DNA of 64,000 bases from Streptomyces sp. B1I3. Lineage in GTDB: Bacteria; Actinomycetota; Actinomycetes; Streptomycetales; Streptomycetaceae. The translations under genes and the position numbers were made by a program. Shown piece by piece: positions 50,973 through 59,090 of the stretch (its first letter is position 1; the number at the start of each line of letters is the position of its first letter). The DNA is taken from contig NZ_JAUSYD010000001.1 in NCBI RefSeq assembly GCF_030816615.1, positions 7,152,501 through 7,216,500 on the forward strand, written 5' to 3'. The notes under the pieces are model-generated. The model saw only the letters and a list, made by a program, of their open reading frames with translations, ran no database searches and was not told the DNA's origin.

Positions 50973-53900
50973 TTGATACGACAACTTGCCCGCCCCCGCA
51001 CGCTCTTCAGATCACTCGCCTGTACGGCGGCGCTGCTGCTCCCCCTGGGGGCCACTTTGGTCCCGGCCGCCGCCGCAGCCCCCGCCGCGGGCGCCGCCTC
51101 CGCATCGGCGTTCACGGCGGAGGACCCCTCCACCGAGCCGCACGGACTCAAGGGCGAGTACTTCGCCATGTCCGCCCCGGGCGCCCGTGACTTCGCGAAG
51201 CTCGGCGCCGTCGCACTCGACCCGGAGATCAACTTCCCCGGCCTGACCGGTGCCTTCGAGTCGGCCACCGGGAAGACCGAGCACACGACCGCCCGCTGGA
51301 CGGGGCAGATCCAGGCCCCGGAGACCGGCGACTACACCTTCGCCGCGATCGGTGACAACGGCTTCCGGCTCTTCATCGACGACAAGGCCGTCATCGACCA
51401 CTGGCAGCCGGACTGGGACAAGGAGCAGACCAGTGCGCCGGTCGCCCTGAAGGCCGGTGAACCGCACTCGTTCCGGTTGGAGATGTTCCAGGACACCGGC
51501 GGGGCGAACATGTTCCTGCGCTGGTCGAGCGCGAAGCTGGCCAAGCAGATCGTGCCCGAGTCGGCCTTCACCCCGCCGTCCGACTTCGAGGTCTACCCGG
51601 TCGGGCTGAGCGTCGCCGGGAACGGCCTCGAGGTGCAGGCGACCTTCGAGAACGAGCTCAGCGGCGTCGAGGACGTGAAGAACCACCTCGCCATCGAGGC
51701 GGACACCACGCCGATGCCCGTGAAGTCGGTGGTCAGGGCGTCCGGCAACCCCAAGGCGCTCGTCGTCACCCTGGGCGCAGCCGTCCAGAAGGGCCAGCAG
51801 GTCAGGTTCGCGTACGACGGTGAGGGCGGTCTGAAGAACGGCGACGAGACCGTCCCGGAGATCAGCCGCAGGGCGAAGAACCTCTCCACGCACCGGCTGA
51901 CCACGCCGTGGGGCGACAAGGTCGACCGCAACAACCCGCTGCCGGAGTACCCCCGCCCGCAGCAGGTGCGCGACGACTGGAAGAACCTCAACGGACCCTG
52001 GGAGTTCGCGGGAGCCACCGCCGGTGAGCAGCCGGTCTTCGGCAAGGCGCTCGACGAGCGCATCACCGTGCCCTACCCCGTCGAGTCCCAGCTCTCCGGA
52101 CTCGAGCGCCACGAAGACCACATGTTCTACCGCAAGCTCGTCACGGTGCCCAAGAGCTGGTCGGTCGGCAAGCGGGGCGGCGACGACCGCCTGAAGCTCA
52201 ACTTCGGCGCCGTCGACTACCAGGCGCGGGTCTGGGTGAACGGCAAGCAGGTCGCCGAGCACACCGGCGGCTACACCGCCTTCAGCGCCGACGTCACCGA
52301 CGCGCTCAAGGGCAGCGGCCCCCAGGAGATCGTGGTCGCGGTCACCGACACCACCGGAGCCGACCAGCCCACCGGCAAGCAGTCCGCGAACCCCAGCGGC
52401 ATCTTCTACACCGCGTCCTCCGGTATCTGGCAGACCGTCTGGATGGAGCCCGTCGCCCCCGCGGCCGTCGACTCCCTGAAGACCACGCCCGACATCGGCA
52501 AGGGCCGGCTCGCCCTCACGGTCAACTCCGGGGACGCCTCGGAGTCGGCCCGGATCACCGCCGTCGCCCGTGACAGGAAGGGCAAGGTCGTAGGCAGGGT
52601 CACCGGCCCCGCCAACAGCGAACTGAGCCTTCCGGTCGCCAGGCAGCACCTGTGGACGCCGGACGACCCGTACCTGTACGACCTGGAGGTCACCCTCAAG
52701 GACGGCCGCTCCAAGGACACCGTCGACAGCTACTTCGGTATGCGCTCCTTCGGCGTCGCCGAGGTCGGCGGCTACCAGAAGCTGGTGCTCAACGGGAAGC
52801 CGTTCTTCTCGCTCGCCCAACTCGACCAGGGCTTCTACCCCGACGGCCTGAACACGGCGCCCAGTGACACGGCCCTGGTCTTCGACCTGAAGGCGCAGAA
52901 GGACCTCGGCTTCAACTCCGTCCGCAAGCACATCAAGGTCGAGCCGGCCCGTTGGTACTACCACGCCGACCAGCTGGGTCTCCTGGTGTGGCAGGACTTC
53001 GTCTCCGGCAACATCACCGGCGAGAAGGGCCAGAAGGCCTTCCTCGACCAGGGGGCCGAGATGATGGAGCAGCTGCACAACTACCCCTCGATCGGCGCCT
53101 GGATCGTCTTCAACGAGGGCTGGGGCGAGTGGGACCGCACCGAGACCGGCAAGATCACCGAAAGGGTCCAGGCCGCTGACCCCTCCCGGGTCGTCAACGC
53201 CCACAGCGGTGTCAACTGCTGCAACTCCAAGGGCGATTCCGGCAAGGGCGACATCATCGACCACCACGACTACAACAACACCGACCCGGCATTCCCCGAC
53301 GACAGCCGCGCCGCCATGGACGGGGAGCACGGTGGCTTCACCCTGCGGATGCCCGGACACATGTGGCCCGGTGCACCCACCGCGATCTACAGCGGTGTCG
53401 CGGACAAGGACGCCCTGACCGCCAAGTACGTCGACAACACCCGCACGTACTACCTGGAGGCGGCGGGCGCCGAACTCTCCGGCTCCATCTACACCCAGGT
53501 GACCGACCTGGAGAACGAGCTCAACGGTCTCTGGACGTACGACCGCCGCGAGATCAAGGTCGACGCGGCCAAGGTGCGGAAGATCAACCAGGAAGTCATC
53601 GCCGCCGGTGCGGCCGCGGGCGAGCGGGACGCGATCAAGGGCGGTGGTGCCTGGGCCCTCGACGAGGACAAGGGAACCAAGGCCGCCGACAGCGGCCCGA
53701 ACCACAAGGACCTCACCCTCTCCGAGGGAACGTCCTGGGCACCGGGCGTGCAGGGTTCGGCACTGAAGTTCGACGGTGCGGGCCAGTACGCCGAGACGGA
53801 CGGCCCGGTCGTCGACACCACCGGTGACTACACCGTGTCGGCCTGGGCATCGCTCGACGCGCTCCCGGGCAACTACGCCACCGTCGTCAGCCAGGACGGC

Positions 53901-54251
53901 CGGCGCCAGGAGAACCCGTTCTACCTCCAGTACGGCCAGGGCGGGTTCGCCTTCTCCACCCCGGGCGCCCACCGGGCCCGACTGGAGCTGAACCCCGAGC
54001 TCGGCCAGTGGTACCACCTGGTCGGCGTGCGCAGCGGTGACGAGATCAAGCTGTACGTCGACGGCGAGCTCGCGGCCACCGCCGCGGCCGGGCCCGCCGA
54101 CGTCAGCACCGGCGCGCTCTCGGTGGGACGCGCCAAGTGGTCGGGCGGCAACACCGACTTCTGGAACGGTTCCGTCGACCAGGTGAAGGTGTACGACAAG
54201 GCGCTCACCGACCAGGAGGTGACCGCGCTCCACGACGGCGAACAGCCGTAG
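50973..54251 (+). CDS. secreted multidomain GH2 glycosidase with PA14 and LamG
   Basis: A 1,092-residue exported protein. Signal (about 1-36); PA14 domain (about 50-185; DNGFRLFIDDKAVIDHW); GH2 sugar-binding, immunoglobulin and barrel domains (about 300-890; the acid/base Glu lies in VFNEGWGEWDR); C-terminal LamG/concanavalin fold (about 930-1,088; DYTVSAWASLDALPGNYATV). GH2 covers beta-galactosidases, glucuronidases and mannosidases. TTG 50973 was chosen because GAGGA lies seven bases upstream and a clean signal peptide follows; an ATG at 50892 is inside the leader. It is paralogous to the GH2 at 56696. Confidence 0.88.
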   Translation: MIRQLARPRTLFRSLACTAALLLPLGATLVPAAAAAPAAGAASASAFTAEDPSTEPHGLKGEYFAMSAPGARDFAKLGAVALDPEINFPGLTGAFESATGKTEHTTARWTGQIQAPETGDYTFAAIGDNGFRLFIDDKAVIDHWQPDWDKEQTSAPVALKAGEPHSFRLEMFQDTGGANMFLRWSSAKLAKQIVPESAFTPPSDFEVYPVGLSVAGNGLEVQATFENELSGVEDVKNHLAIEADTTPMPVKSVVRASGNPKALVVTLGAAVQKGQQVRFAYDGEGGLKNGDETVPEISRRAKNLSTHRLTTPWGDKVDRNNPLPEYPRPQQVRDDWKNLNGPWEFAGATAGEQPVFGKALDERITVPYPVESQLSGLERHEDHMFYRKLVTVPKSWSVGKRGGDDRLKLNFGAVDYQARVWVNGKQVAEHTGGYTAFSADVTDALKGSGPQEIVVAVTDTTGADQPTGKQSANPSGIFYTASSGIWQTVWMEPVAPAAVDSLKTTPDIGKGRLALTVNSGDASESARITAVARDRKGKVVGRVTGPANSELSLPVARQHLWTPDDPYLYDLEVTLKDGRSKDTVDSYFGMRSFGVAEVGGYQKLVLNGKPFFSLAQLDQGFYPDGLNTAPSDTALVFDLKAQKDLGFNSVRKHIKVEPARWYYHADQLGLLVWQDFVSGNITGEKGQKAFLDQGAEMMEQLHNYPSIGAWIVFNEGWGEWDRTETGKITERVQAADPSRVVNAHSGVNCCNSKGDSGKGDIIDHHDYNNTDPAFPDDSRAAMDGEHGGFTLRMPGHMWPGAPTAIYSGVADKDALTAKYVDNTRTYYLEAAGAELSGSIYTQVTDLENELNGLWTYDRREIKVDAAKVRKINQEVIAAGAAAGERDAIKGGGAWALDEDKGTKAADSGPNHKDLTLSEGTSWAPGVQGSALKFDGAGQYAETDGPVVDTTGDYTVSAWASLDALPGNYATVVSQDGRRQENPFYLQYGQGGFAFSTPGAHRARLELNPELGQWYHLVGVRSGDEIKLYVDGELAATAAAGPADVSTGALSVGRAKWSGGNTDFWNGSVDQVKVYDKALTDQEVTALHDGEQP

Positions 54252-54564
54252 GGGCACCCCCGCAGGACCGCTCCCGGCAGTGCGCGCACGCGCGCCGCAC
54301 TGCCGGGAGCGCCGGCCTGTCCACGGCCTCGACCGCAAGGCGTGGACGACCGTCGGCCGCGCAGGAACCGGGACGCACCCACCTGACGCCGGCCCTGCCC
54401 AGGAGCCGGCTGGAGGACTGCCTCCACGCACTCCCTCGCCGGCACTGCGGCCCCGTCGCCGCCATGGCGGAGACGGACCGGTCCGAAGGCCGCTCGGAGG
54501 TCAGCCCCGACGCCACCGACGGTCCACTCCGGCTCCCCGGCCCGGCGTGGCCCCGGCCCGGCCG
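54252..54564. other. convergent intergenic region
   Basis: Between the GH2 and LacI genes. Apart from the strong terminator at 54269-54311 nothing is recognised. Confidence 0.5.
54269..54311. terminator. strong hairpin terminator
   Basis: A perfect 16-bp stem (CGCTCCCGGCAGTGCG and complement) with an 11-nt loop, 18 bp after the GH2 stop and convergent to lacI. Confidence 0.9.
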
Positions 54565-55584
54565 TCACACCGGGGAGACCGCGGTCCCGGTGCTCTCCCG
54601 GGCCACCACGCGGTGCGGGACCACGATCCGGCGGGCGGGCAGCGCCTGGAGCCGGCCGAAGACACGCTCGGTCAGACACTGCACCGCGCGTTCGGCGATC
54701 TGCTCCCGGTCCGGGGCGATCGTGGTGAGGGAGGGTGCGGCGAACCGGCCGTCCTCGATGTCGTCGAACCCCATCAGCGCCAGGTCCTCAGGCACCCGCA
54801 CGGCCTGTTCGGCGGCCACGCGCAGGGCACCGAGGGCGAGTTCGTCACTGAAGCAGAAGACGGCGTCGACGGAACCGGGCATCCTCAGCAGTGCCCGCAG
54901 GGCCCGCGCCCCCTCCGCCCGGTGCAGATCGGCCACCTCCACCTCGGCCACCGGTGCCAAGCCGGCCTCCCGCAGCCCTTGGCGGAACCCCTCGGCCCGC
55001 AGTTCGGCCGTGCCGTGGCCCAGTCCGGACTGCAGGCCGATCGCCGCGATGCGCCGACGGCCCAGCGAGACCAGATGGCGGGCCGCGTCACGCGCGGCCT
55101 CCAGGTTGTCCACGGCCACGTGGTCGATGGACCCGTCCGGCTCCAGCTCACCGAGGACGACGAGTGGCAGGCCCCCCGCGAGCGAGGCCAGTTCGGACGG
55201 AGACGTCGACCACGGGCTGATGATCATCCCGTCGACCTGGTGGCCCTCGGAGCCGTCCAGAAGGCGCCGCTCCAGGTCCGCCCGCCCGCCGGTCCGCTCC
55301 AGGAGCACCGTCCATCCGCGCTCCTGCGCCGCGTCGATGAGGAGACCGGCCAGTGCGCCGAAATAGGGAGAGTGGATCTCGGGCACGGCCACCCCGATGA
55401 GTCCGGTGCGCCCCTGCCGGAGGTTGCGGGCGGCGAGGTTGGGGCGGTAGCCCAGTTCCTCGACCGCGGCCATGACCCGGGCGCGCGTTCCCGGTGCGAC
55501 GGCCGCGGCGTTGCTCACGACGTTGGAGACGGTCCGGACGGACACTCCCGCGAGCGCGGCCACGTCCTTGAGTCTCGCTGCCAC
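54565..55584 (-). CDS. LacI-family transcriptional regulator
   Basis: A 339-residue LacI/GalR repressor: N-terminal HTH (LKDVAALAGVSVRTVSNVV) with hinge helix NLAARNLRQG, then the periplasmic-binding-like sensor (IGVAVPEIHSPYFG, FCFSDELALGALR, MGFDDIEDGR). GTG 55584 gives the standard length and has AGGAG upstream. LacI proteins bind palindromes with a central CG; such palindromes precede GH92, GH2, its own divergent promoter, GH127 and ytfQ-like genes. It is therefore the likely common repressor of the locus, released by a sugar from its degradation. Confidence 0.93.
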   Translation of the reverse strand: MAARLKDVAALAGVSVRTVSNVVSNAAAVAPGTRARVMAAVEELGYRPNLAARNLRQGRTGLIGVAVPEIHSPYFGALAGLLIDAAQERGWTVLLERTGGRADLERRLLDGSEGHQVDGMIISPWSTSPSELASLAGGLPLVVLGELEPDGSIDHVAVDNLEAARDAARHLVSLGRRRIAAIGLQSGLGHGTAELRAEGFRQGLREAGLAPVAEVEVADLHRAEGARALRALLRMPGSVDAVFCFSDELALGALRVAAEQAVRVPEDLALMGFDDIEDGRFAAPSLTTIAPDREQIAERAVQCLTERVFGRLQALPARRIVVPHRVVARESTGTAVSPV

Positions 55585-55696
55585 GATCGGTGAGCTCCTG
55601 TTCCTCCGTGCGGGGCGGCCTGTGGCCGCGCTCTCTGCGCTGAGCACCGTAACAGCCCATGCCCGCCACGATGCGCGCTCCCTATTGCTTCGTTGA

Positions 55697-55710
55697 TTGC
55701 AACGTTGCAA
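55697..55710. promoter_or_regulatory. LacI-type operator between lacI and phyH
   Basis: TTGCAACGTTGCAA is a perfect 14-bp palindrome, the best copy in the window, 113 bp from the lacI start and 91 bp from the dioxygenase start. It suits autoregulation and control of the divergent gene. Confidence 0.7.
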
Positions 55711-55801
55711 AATGGGCGGGCCGGCAGGACGCGACGAGAGAACGCGACCTCGTCGCCTGCGTGCTGTCCCTGCTGCCCCCACCGATGAGAGGACCACTGT
55801 C

Positions 55802-56641
55802 ATGACCGAGGCCGCGACCACCGCCGCTCACTCCTTGCACCTCGATGCGGCCGTCCAGGACCTGTACACGGCCGGCATCACCGCCCACCGGGGCGCGTTC
55901 GCTCCGGAGTGGGCCGACGTGATGCGGGAGGACATCGAGGAGGCCTTCGCCGAGGCACGCGGCCGGGAAGGCGGGGCGGTCGGCCGGGGGCCCCACCGGT
56001 ACTACGTGGAAATCCACCCGGAGCAGCTCCGGGGCTTCGTGGACCTGGTCGACCATCCCTGGGTGCGTGCGCTGTCGGAGGCCGTCCTGGGACCCGACTA
56101 CCGCATCGTCGAGCTGGGTTTCGACGTCCCGCTGGCCGGAGCGGTGAACCAGCCCTGGCACCGGGACTTCCCCATGCCGGACGCCACCCGGCACGGTCGC
56201 CGGCTGACGTCCCTCGCCTTCAACCTCACCGCTGTGGACACGCGCGACGACATGGGCCCGTTCGAGATCGCGCCGGGCACCCAGTGGGACGACGACCCGG
56301 GCTTCGGCCACGGGATGTTCCCGCCCCGCGACGCCTACCCGCGCTACGCCGCCCTCGCGGAGCGCAAGTACCCGCGGCGCGGGGACATCTCGGCCCGTTC
56401 CGCGCTGACGATCCACCGGGGGACGGCGAACCACTCGCCCGACGCCCGGCCGGTTCTGGTGCTGGGCGTCGACGCTCCCGGCGCGGGCAACGACGCCCAG
56501 CACGACATGGCGGTGACCCGCTCCTACTGGGCTTCCCTGCCCGGGCGGGTGAGGGCGCATCTGCACTGCCCCGTGGTGGAGGAACTGGCCCCCATCGTCC
56601 AGAAGCACACCATCGAAGGCCTGGTCATGGGCGACGCGTGA
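55802..56641 (+). CDS. phytanoyl-CoA dioxygenase (PhyH)-like protein
   Basis: A 279-residue Fe(II)/2-oxoglutarate dioxygenase-type protein. Iron ligands are the His-x-Asp of QPWHRDFPMPD and the distal His in LTIHRGTANHS, followed by an Arg (DARPVLV) that would bind 2-oxoglutarate. PhyH relatives hydroxylate lipids, ectoine, amino acids and secondary metabolites. It is divergent from lacI across a perfect operator, so it seems to belong to the sugar regulon, which is unusual. The substrate is unknown. Confidence 0.82.
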   Translation: MTEAATTAAHSLHLDAAVQDLYTAGITAHRGAFAPEWADVMREDIEEAFAEARGREGGAVGRGPHRYYVEIHPEQLRGFVDLVDHPWVRALSEAVLGPDYRIVELGFDVPLAGAVNQPWHRDFPMPDATRHGRRLTSLAFNLTAVDTRDDMGPFEIAPGTQWDDDPGFGHGMFPPRDAYPRYAALAERKYPRRGDISARSALTIHRGTANHSPDARPVLVLGVDAPGAGNDAQHDMAVTRSYWASLPGRVRAHLHCPVVEELAPIVQKHTIEGLVMGDA

Positions 56642-56644
56642 GGA

Positions 56645-56688
56645 CACCGGGCCCGGCGGCCGGACGGGGCCGGCCGCCGGGCCCGGTG
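56645..56688. terminator. bidirectional hairpin terminator
   Basis: A perfect 18-bp stem (CACCGGGCCCGGCGGCCG and complement) with an 8-nt loop between the convergent dioxygenase and GH2-CBM42 genes. Confidence 0.9.
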
Positions 56689-56695
56689 GCTCACC

Positions 56696-59047
56696 TCAGG
56701 GCGCCCAGGGCGCGTCCACCGCCCACGTCGTGTCCTCGGTGAAGGTGGCCGCGTTGTCCCACGCGTGACCGCCGCCCGGAGAGGCCAGCCACACCTCCGA
56801 GTCGATGTGGCGCAGATAGCTGCCGGGAAGATTGGCGCTCGACAGCCGTACCCCGCCCTGACCCGCGATCGCGCACCACGTGGCGTCGGCCTTGAAGAGG
56901 GCTGAGCCGTCGTCCGCGTCGCGGCGGACCCGGAAGTCCCTGTGGCGCAGGTACTCACCGGGGTAGTTGCGGGACTCCAGCGAATAGCAGTTGCCGTTCG
57001 CCAGGCCGGTGACGATCTTCCAGGTGGCGTCGTTCTTCAGCAGCGTGCTGCTGCCGCCGTCGACGACGGCCGTGTAGGCGAGCTCCTGGGAGTGGCGCAG
57101 GTACTTGTTCGTATGGCCGGGCGTGGTGACCCGGAGCGACTTGTACTGGCCGGTGGGCAGGGTGACCGGGGGTGCGGGGGTCCTGGAGGCCTGGATGAGG
57201 GCCTGGTTGGCGGCCTTCACCCGGGCGGTGTCCACCTTGACCACCTGCCGGTCGTAGGTGAGCAGGCCGTTCACCTCGTTCTCGACGTCGGTGATCTCCG
57301 TGTAGACCGAAGCCGAGAGCCCGGCGGGCAGCTGGCCGACGCGGATGCTGTCGAGGAGCCCGACGAAACGGTTGTTCAGCGCGGAGACGCTCGCCTGGTC
57401 CTCGTAGCTGAAGCCGCCGCCCGGATACCACTCGTGGCCCGGCACCTTGTAGCCCAGGCCGCCGAACTCACCGAGGACCGCGGCCCGGGTCGCGGTGGGT
57501 GCGGTGTTGCCGGGGCCGACGTAGACGTGGTTGTCGATCACGTCGCCGTTGCCGCCGTCCACGGAACCGCAGCAGTTGACCCCGCTCATGTTGTTCACCA
57601 GCCGCGAGGGGTCGTACGCCTTCACCTCGTTCGCGATCCTCGCCTGGTCGTACTGGCCCCAGCCCTCGTTCTGGTCGACCCACATGACCAGCGAGGGGGA
57701 GCTGCGGTGCTGGTCGATGACCGCGTGGTACTCGGCCTCCCACTGGGTGCGGGCGGCGCCGTCGGGGGATTTGCCGGTGTCCATCGCGGGCATGTCCTGC
57801 CAGACCAGGAGGCCCAGCTTGTCCGCCCAGTAGAACCAGCGCTGCGGTTCCACCTTGATGTGCTTGCGGACCATGTTGAAGCCCAGGTCCTTGTGCGCCT
57901 GCAGGTCCGACCTGAGGGCGGCGTCGGTCGGCGCCGTGTAGATGCCGTCCGGCCAGTAACCCTGGTCGAGCGTGCCGGTCTGGAAGACGAACTTCCCGTT
58001 GAGGACGGGACGCAGCACGTTGTCGACCTTGGCGACGGCGATCGACCGCATGCCCGCGTAACTGCCCACGGTGTCCACCACGGCGGCCTGGTCGAGCAGT
58101 TCGGCGCGTACGTCGTACAGGAACGGGTCGTCCGGGTTCCACAGCCGGGGGTTCGGCACCGGTACGGAGATCTCCGTACCGGGGGTTCCGGTCGCCGTGC
58201 CCACCACGGTGCCGCCGCTGGAGACGGTGACCCGGGCGGTCCGGCCCGCCGCGCCGGCCGTCTGCGCCTTCACCCGGAGGGTGCTGTCGCCGAGGTTCGG
58301 CGTCATGTCCAGCCGGGTGATGTGCGCGGCGGCCACGGGCTCCAGCCAGACGGTCTGCCAGATGCCGGAGGCCGCGGTGTAGAAGATGCCGCCGCCCGAG
58401 TGCGGGTTCACGTCGTTGATCCGCTGCTTGCCGACGGCCTGGCCGCCCGTCTGCGTAGGGTCGTAGACGGAGACCACGACGGTGTTCGTGCCGCCGTTCA
58501 GCTGGGGCGTGATGTCGTAGGAGAACGCGTCGAAGCCGCCCTTGTGGGCGCCGACCTGGGTGCCGTTGACCCAGACGGTGCTCTGCCAGTCGGAGGCACC
58601 GAAGTTGAGCACGACCCGCCGGCCGTTCCAGTCCGCCGGCACGGTGAAGGTGCGCTTGTACCAGAGCTTGTCGCTCTCGGTGATCTTGCGCTTGATGCCC
58701 GAGAGCGCGGATTCCGCGACGAAGGGGACCCGGATCTGCTCGGAGAAGGCGGCGGGCTGACCGGCGTCACGGCCGGTCACGGCGAAGTCCCAGATGCCGT
58801 TGAGGTTGGCCCAGTCCGGCCGGGTGAGCTGGGGCCGCGGGTACTCCGGAAGCGGCTTGTCGACCGGGACCTGGCTGGTCCACGGCGTGGTCATCGGGGA
58901 GGGCTTCGGCGCCCAGGCGGCGGCCGCGGCCTGGGAGGAGTGCGCGCCGACGCCCACCAGTGCGGTCGCGACGAGGGCCAGCAGCCCCGTGCCGGCGGTT
59001 AAGCGTCTCCACCAGGGACCGCGGCCTGGCTCGCGTACGGGATTCAT
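56696..59047 (-). CDS. secreted GH2 glycosidase with C-terminal CBM42 (AbfB)
   Basis: A 783-residue exported protein. Signal (about 1-42), GH2 sugar-binding and barrel domains (about 50-590; LPEYPRPQLTRPDWANLNG at the start, acid/base Glu in DQNEGWGQYD), then an AbfB/CBM42 domain (about 640-780; three repeats around NKYLRHSQ, GEYLRHRD and GSYLRHID). CBM42 binds arabinofuranose side chains, so the enzyme probably works on arabinose-decorated galactan or arabinan. It lies 43 bp downstream of the GH127 gene on the same strand and is likely co-transcribed. Confidence 0.9.
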   Translation of the reverse strand: MNPVREPGRGPWWRRLTAGTGLLALVATALVGVGAHSSQAAAAAWAPKPSPMTTPWTSQVPVDKPLPEYPRPQLTRPDWANLNGIWDFAVTGRDAGQPAAFSEQIRVPFVAESALSGIKRKITESDKLWYKRTFTVPADWNGRRVVLNFGASDWQSTVWVNGTQVGAHKGGFDAFSYDITPQLNGGTNTVVVSVYDPTQTGGQAVGKQRINDVNPHSGGGIFYTAASGIWQTVWLEPVAAAHITRLDMTPNLGDSTLRVKAQTAGAAGRTARVTVSSGGTVVGTATGTPGTEISVPVPNPRLWNPDDPFLYDVRAELLDQAAVVDTVGSYAGMRSIAVAKVDNVLRPVLNGKFVFQTGTLDQGYWPDGIYTAPTDAALRSDLQAHKDLGFNMVRKHIKVEPQRWFYWADKLGLLVWQDMPAMDTGKSPDGAARTQWEAEYHAVIDQHRSSPSLVMWVDQNEGWGQYDQARIANEVKAYDPSRLVNNMSGVNCCGSVDGGNGDVIDNHVYVGPGNTAPTATRAAVLGEFGGLGYKVPGHEWYPGGGFSYEDQASVSALNNRFVGLLDSIRVGQLPAGLSASVYTEITDVENEVNGLLTYDRQVVKVDTARVKAANQALIQASRTPAPPVTLPTGQYKSLRVTTPGHTNKYLRHSQELAYTAVVDGGSSTLLKNDATWKIVTGLANGNCYSLESRNYPGEYLRHRDFRVRRDADDGSALFKADATWCAIAGQGGVRLSSANLPGSYLRHIDSEVWLASPGGGHAWDNAATFTEDTTWAVDAPWAP

Positions 59048-59090
59048 CGTTCTCCTTCTCGTGGGGTGCGTCTCATCGGGAGGAGCGGGA

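Noticed and set aside
51012..54431. Minus-strand open frame of about 1,139 codons opposite the GH2 gene
   Set aside because: Same reason: it is a shadow of the GH2-PA14-LamG gene, with no signal, domain or ribosome site.
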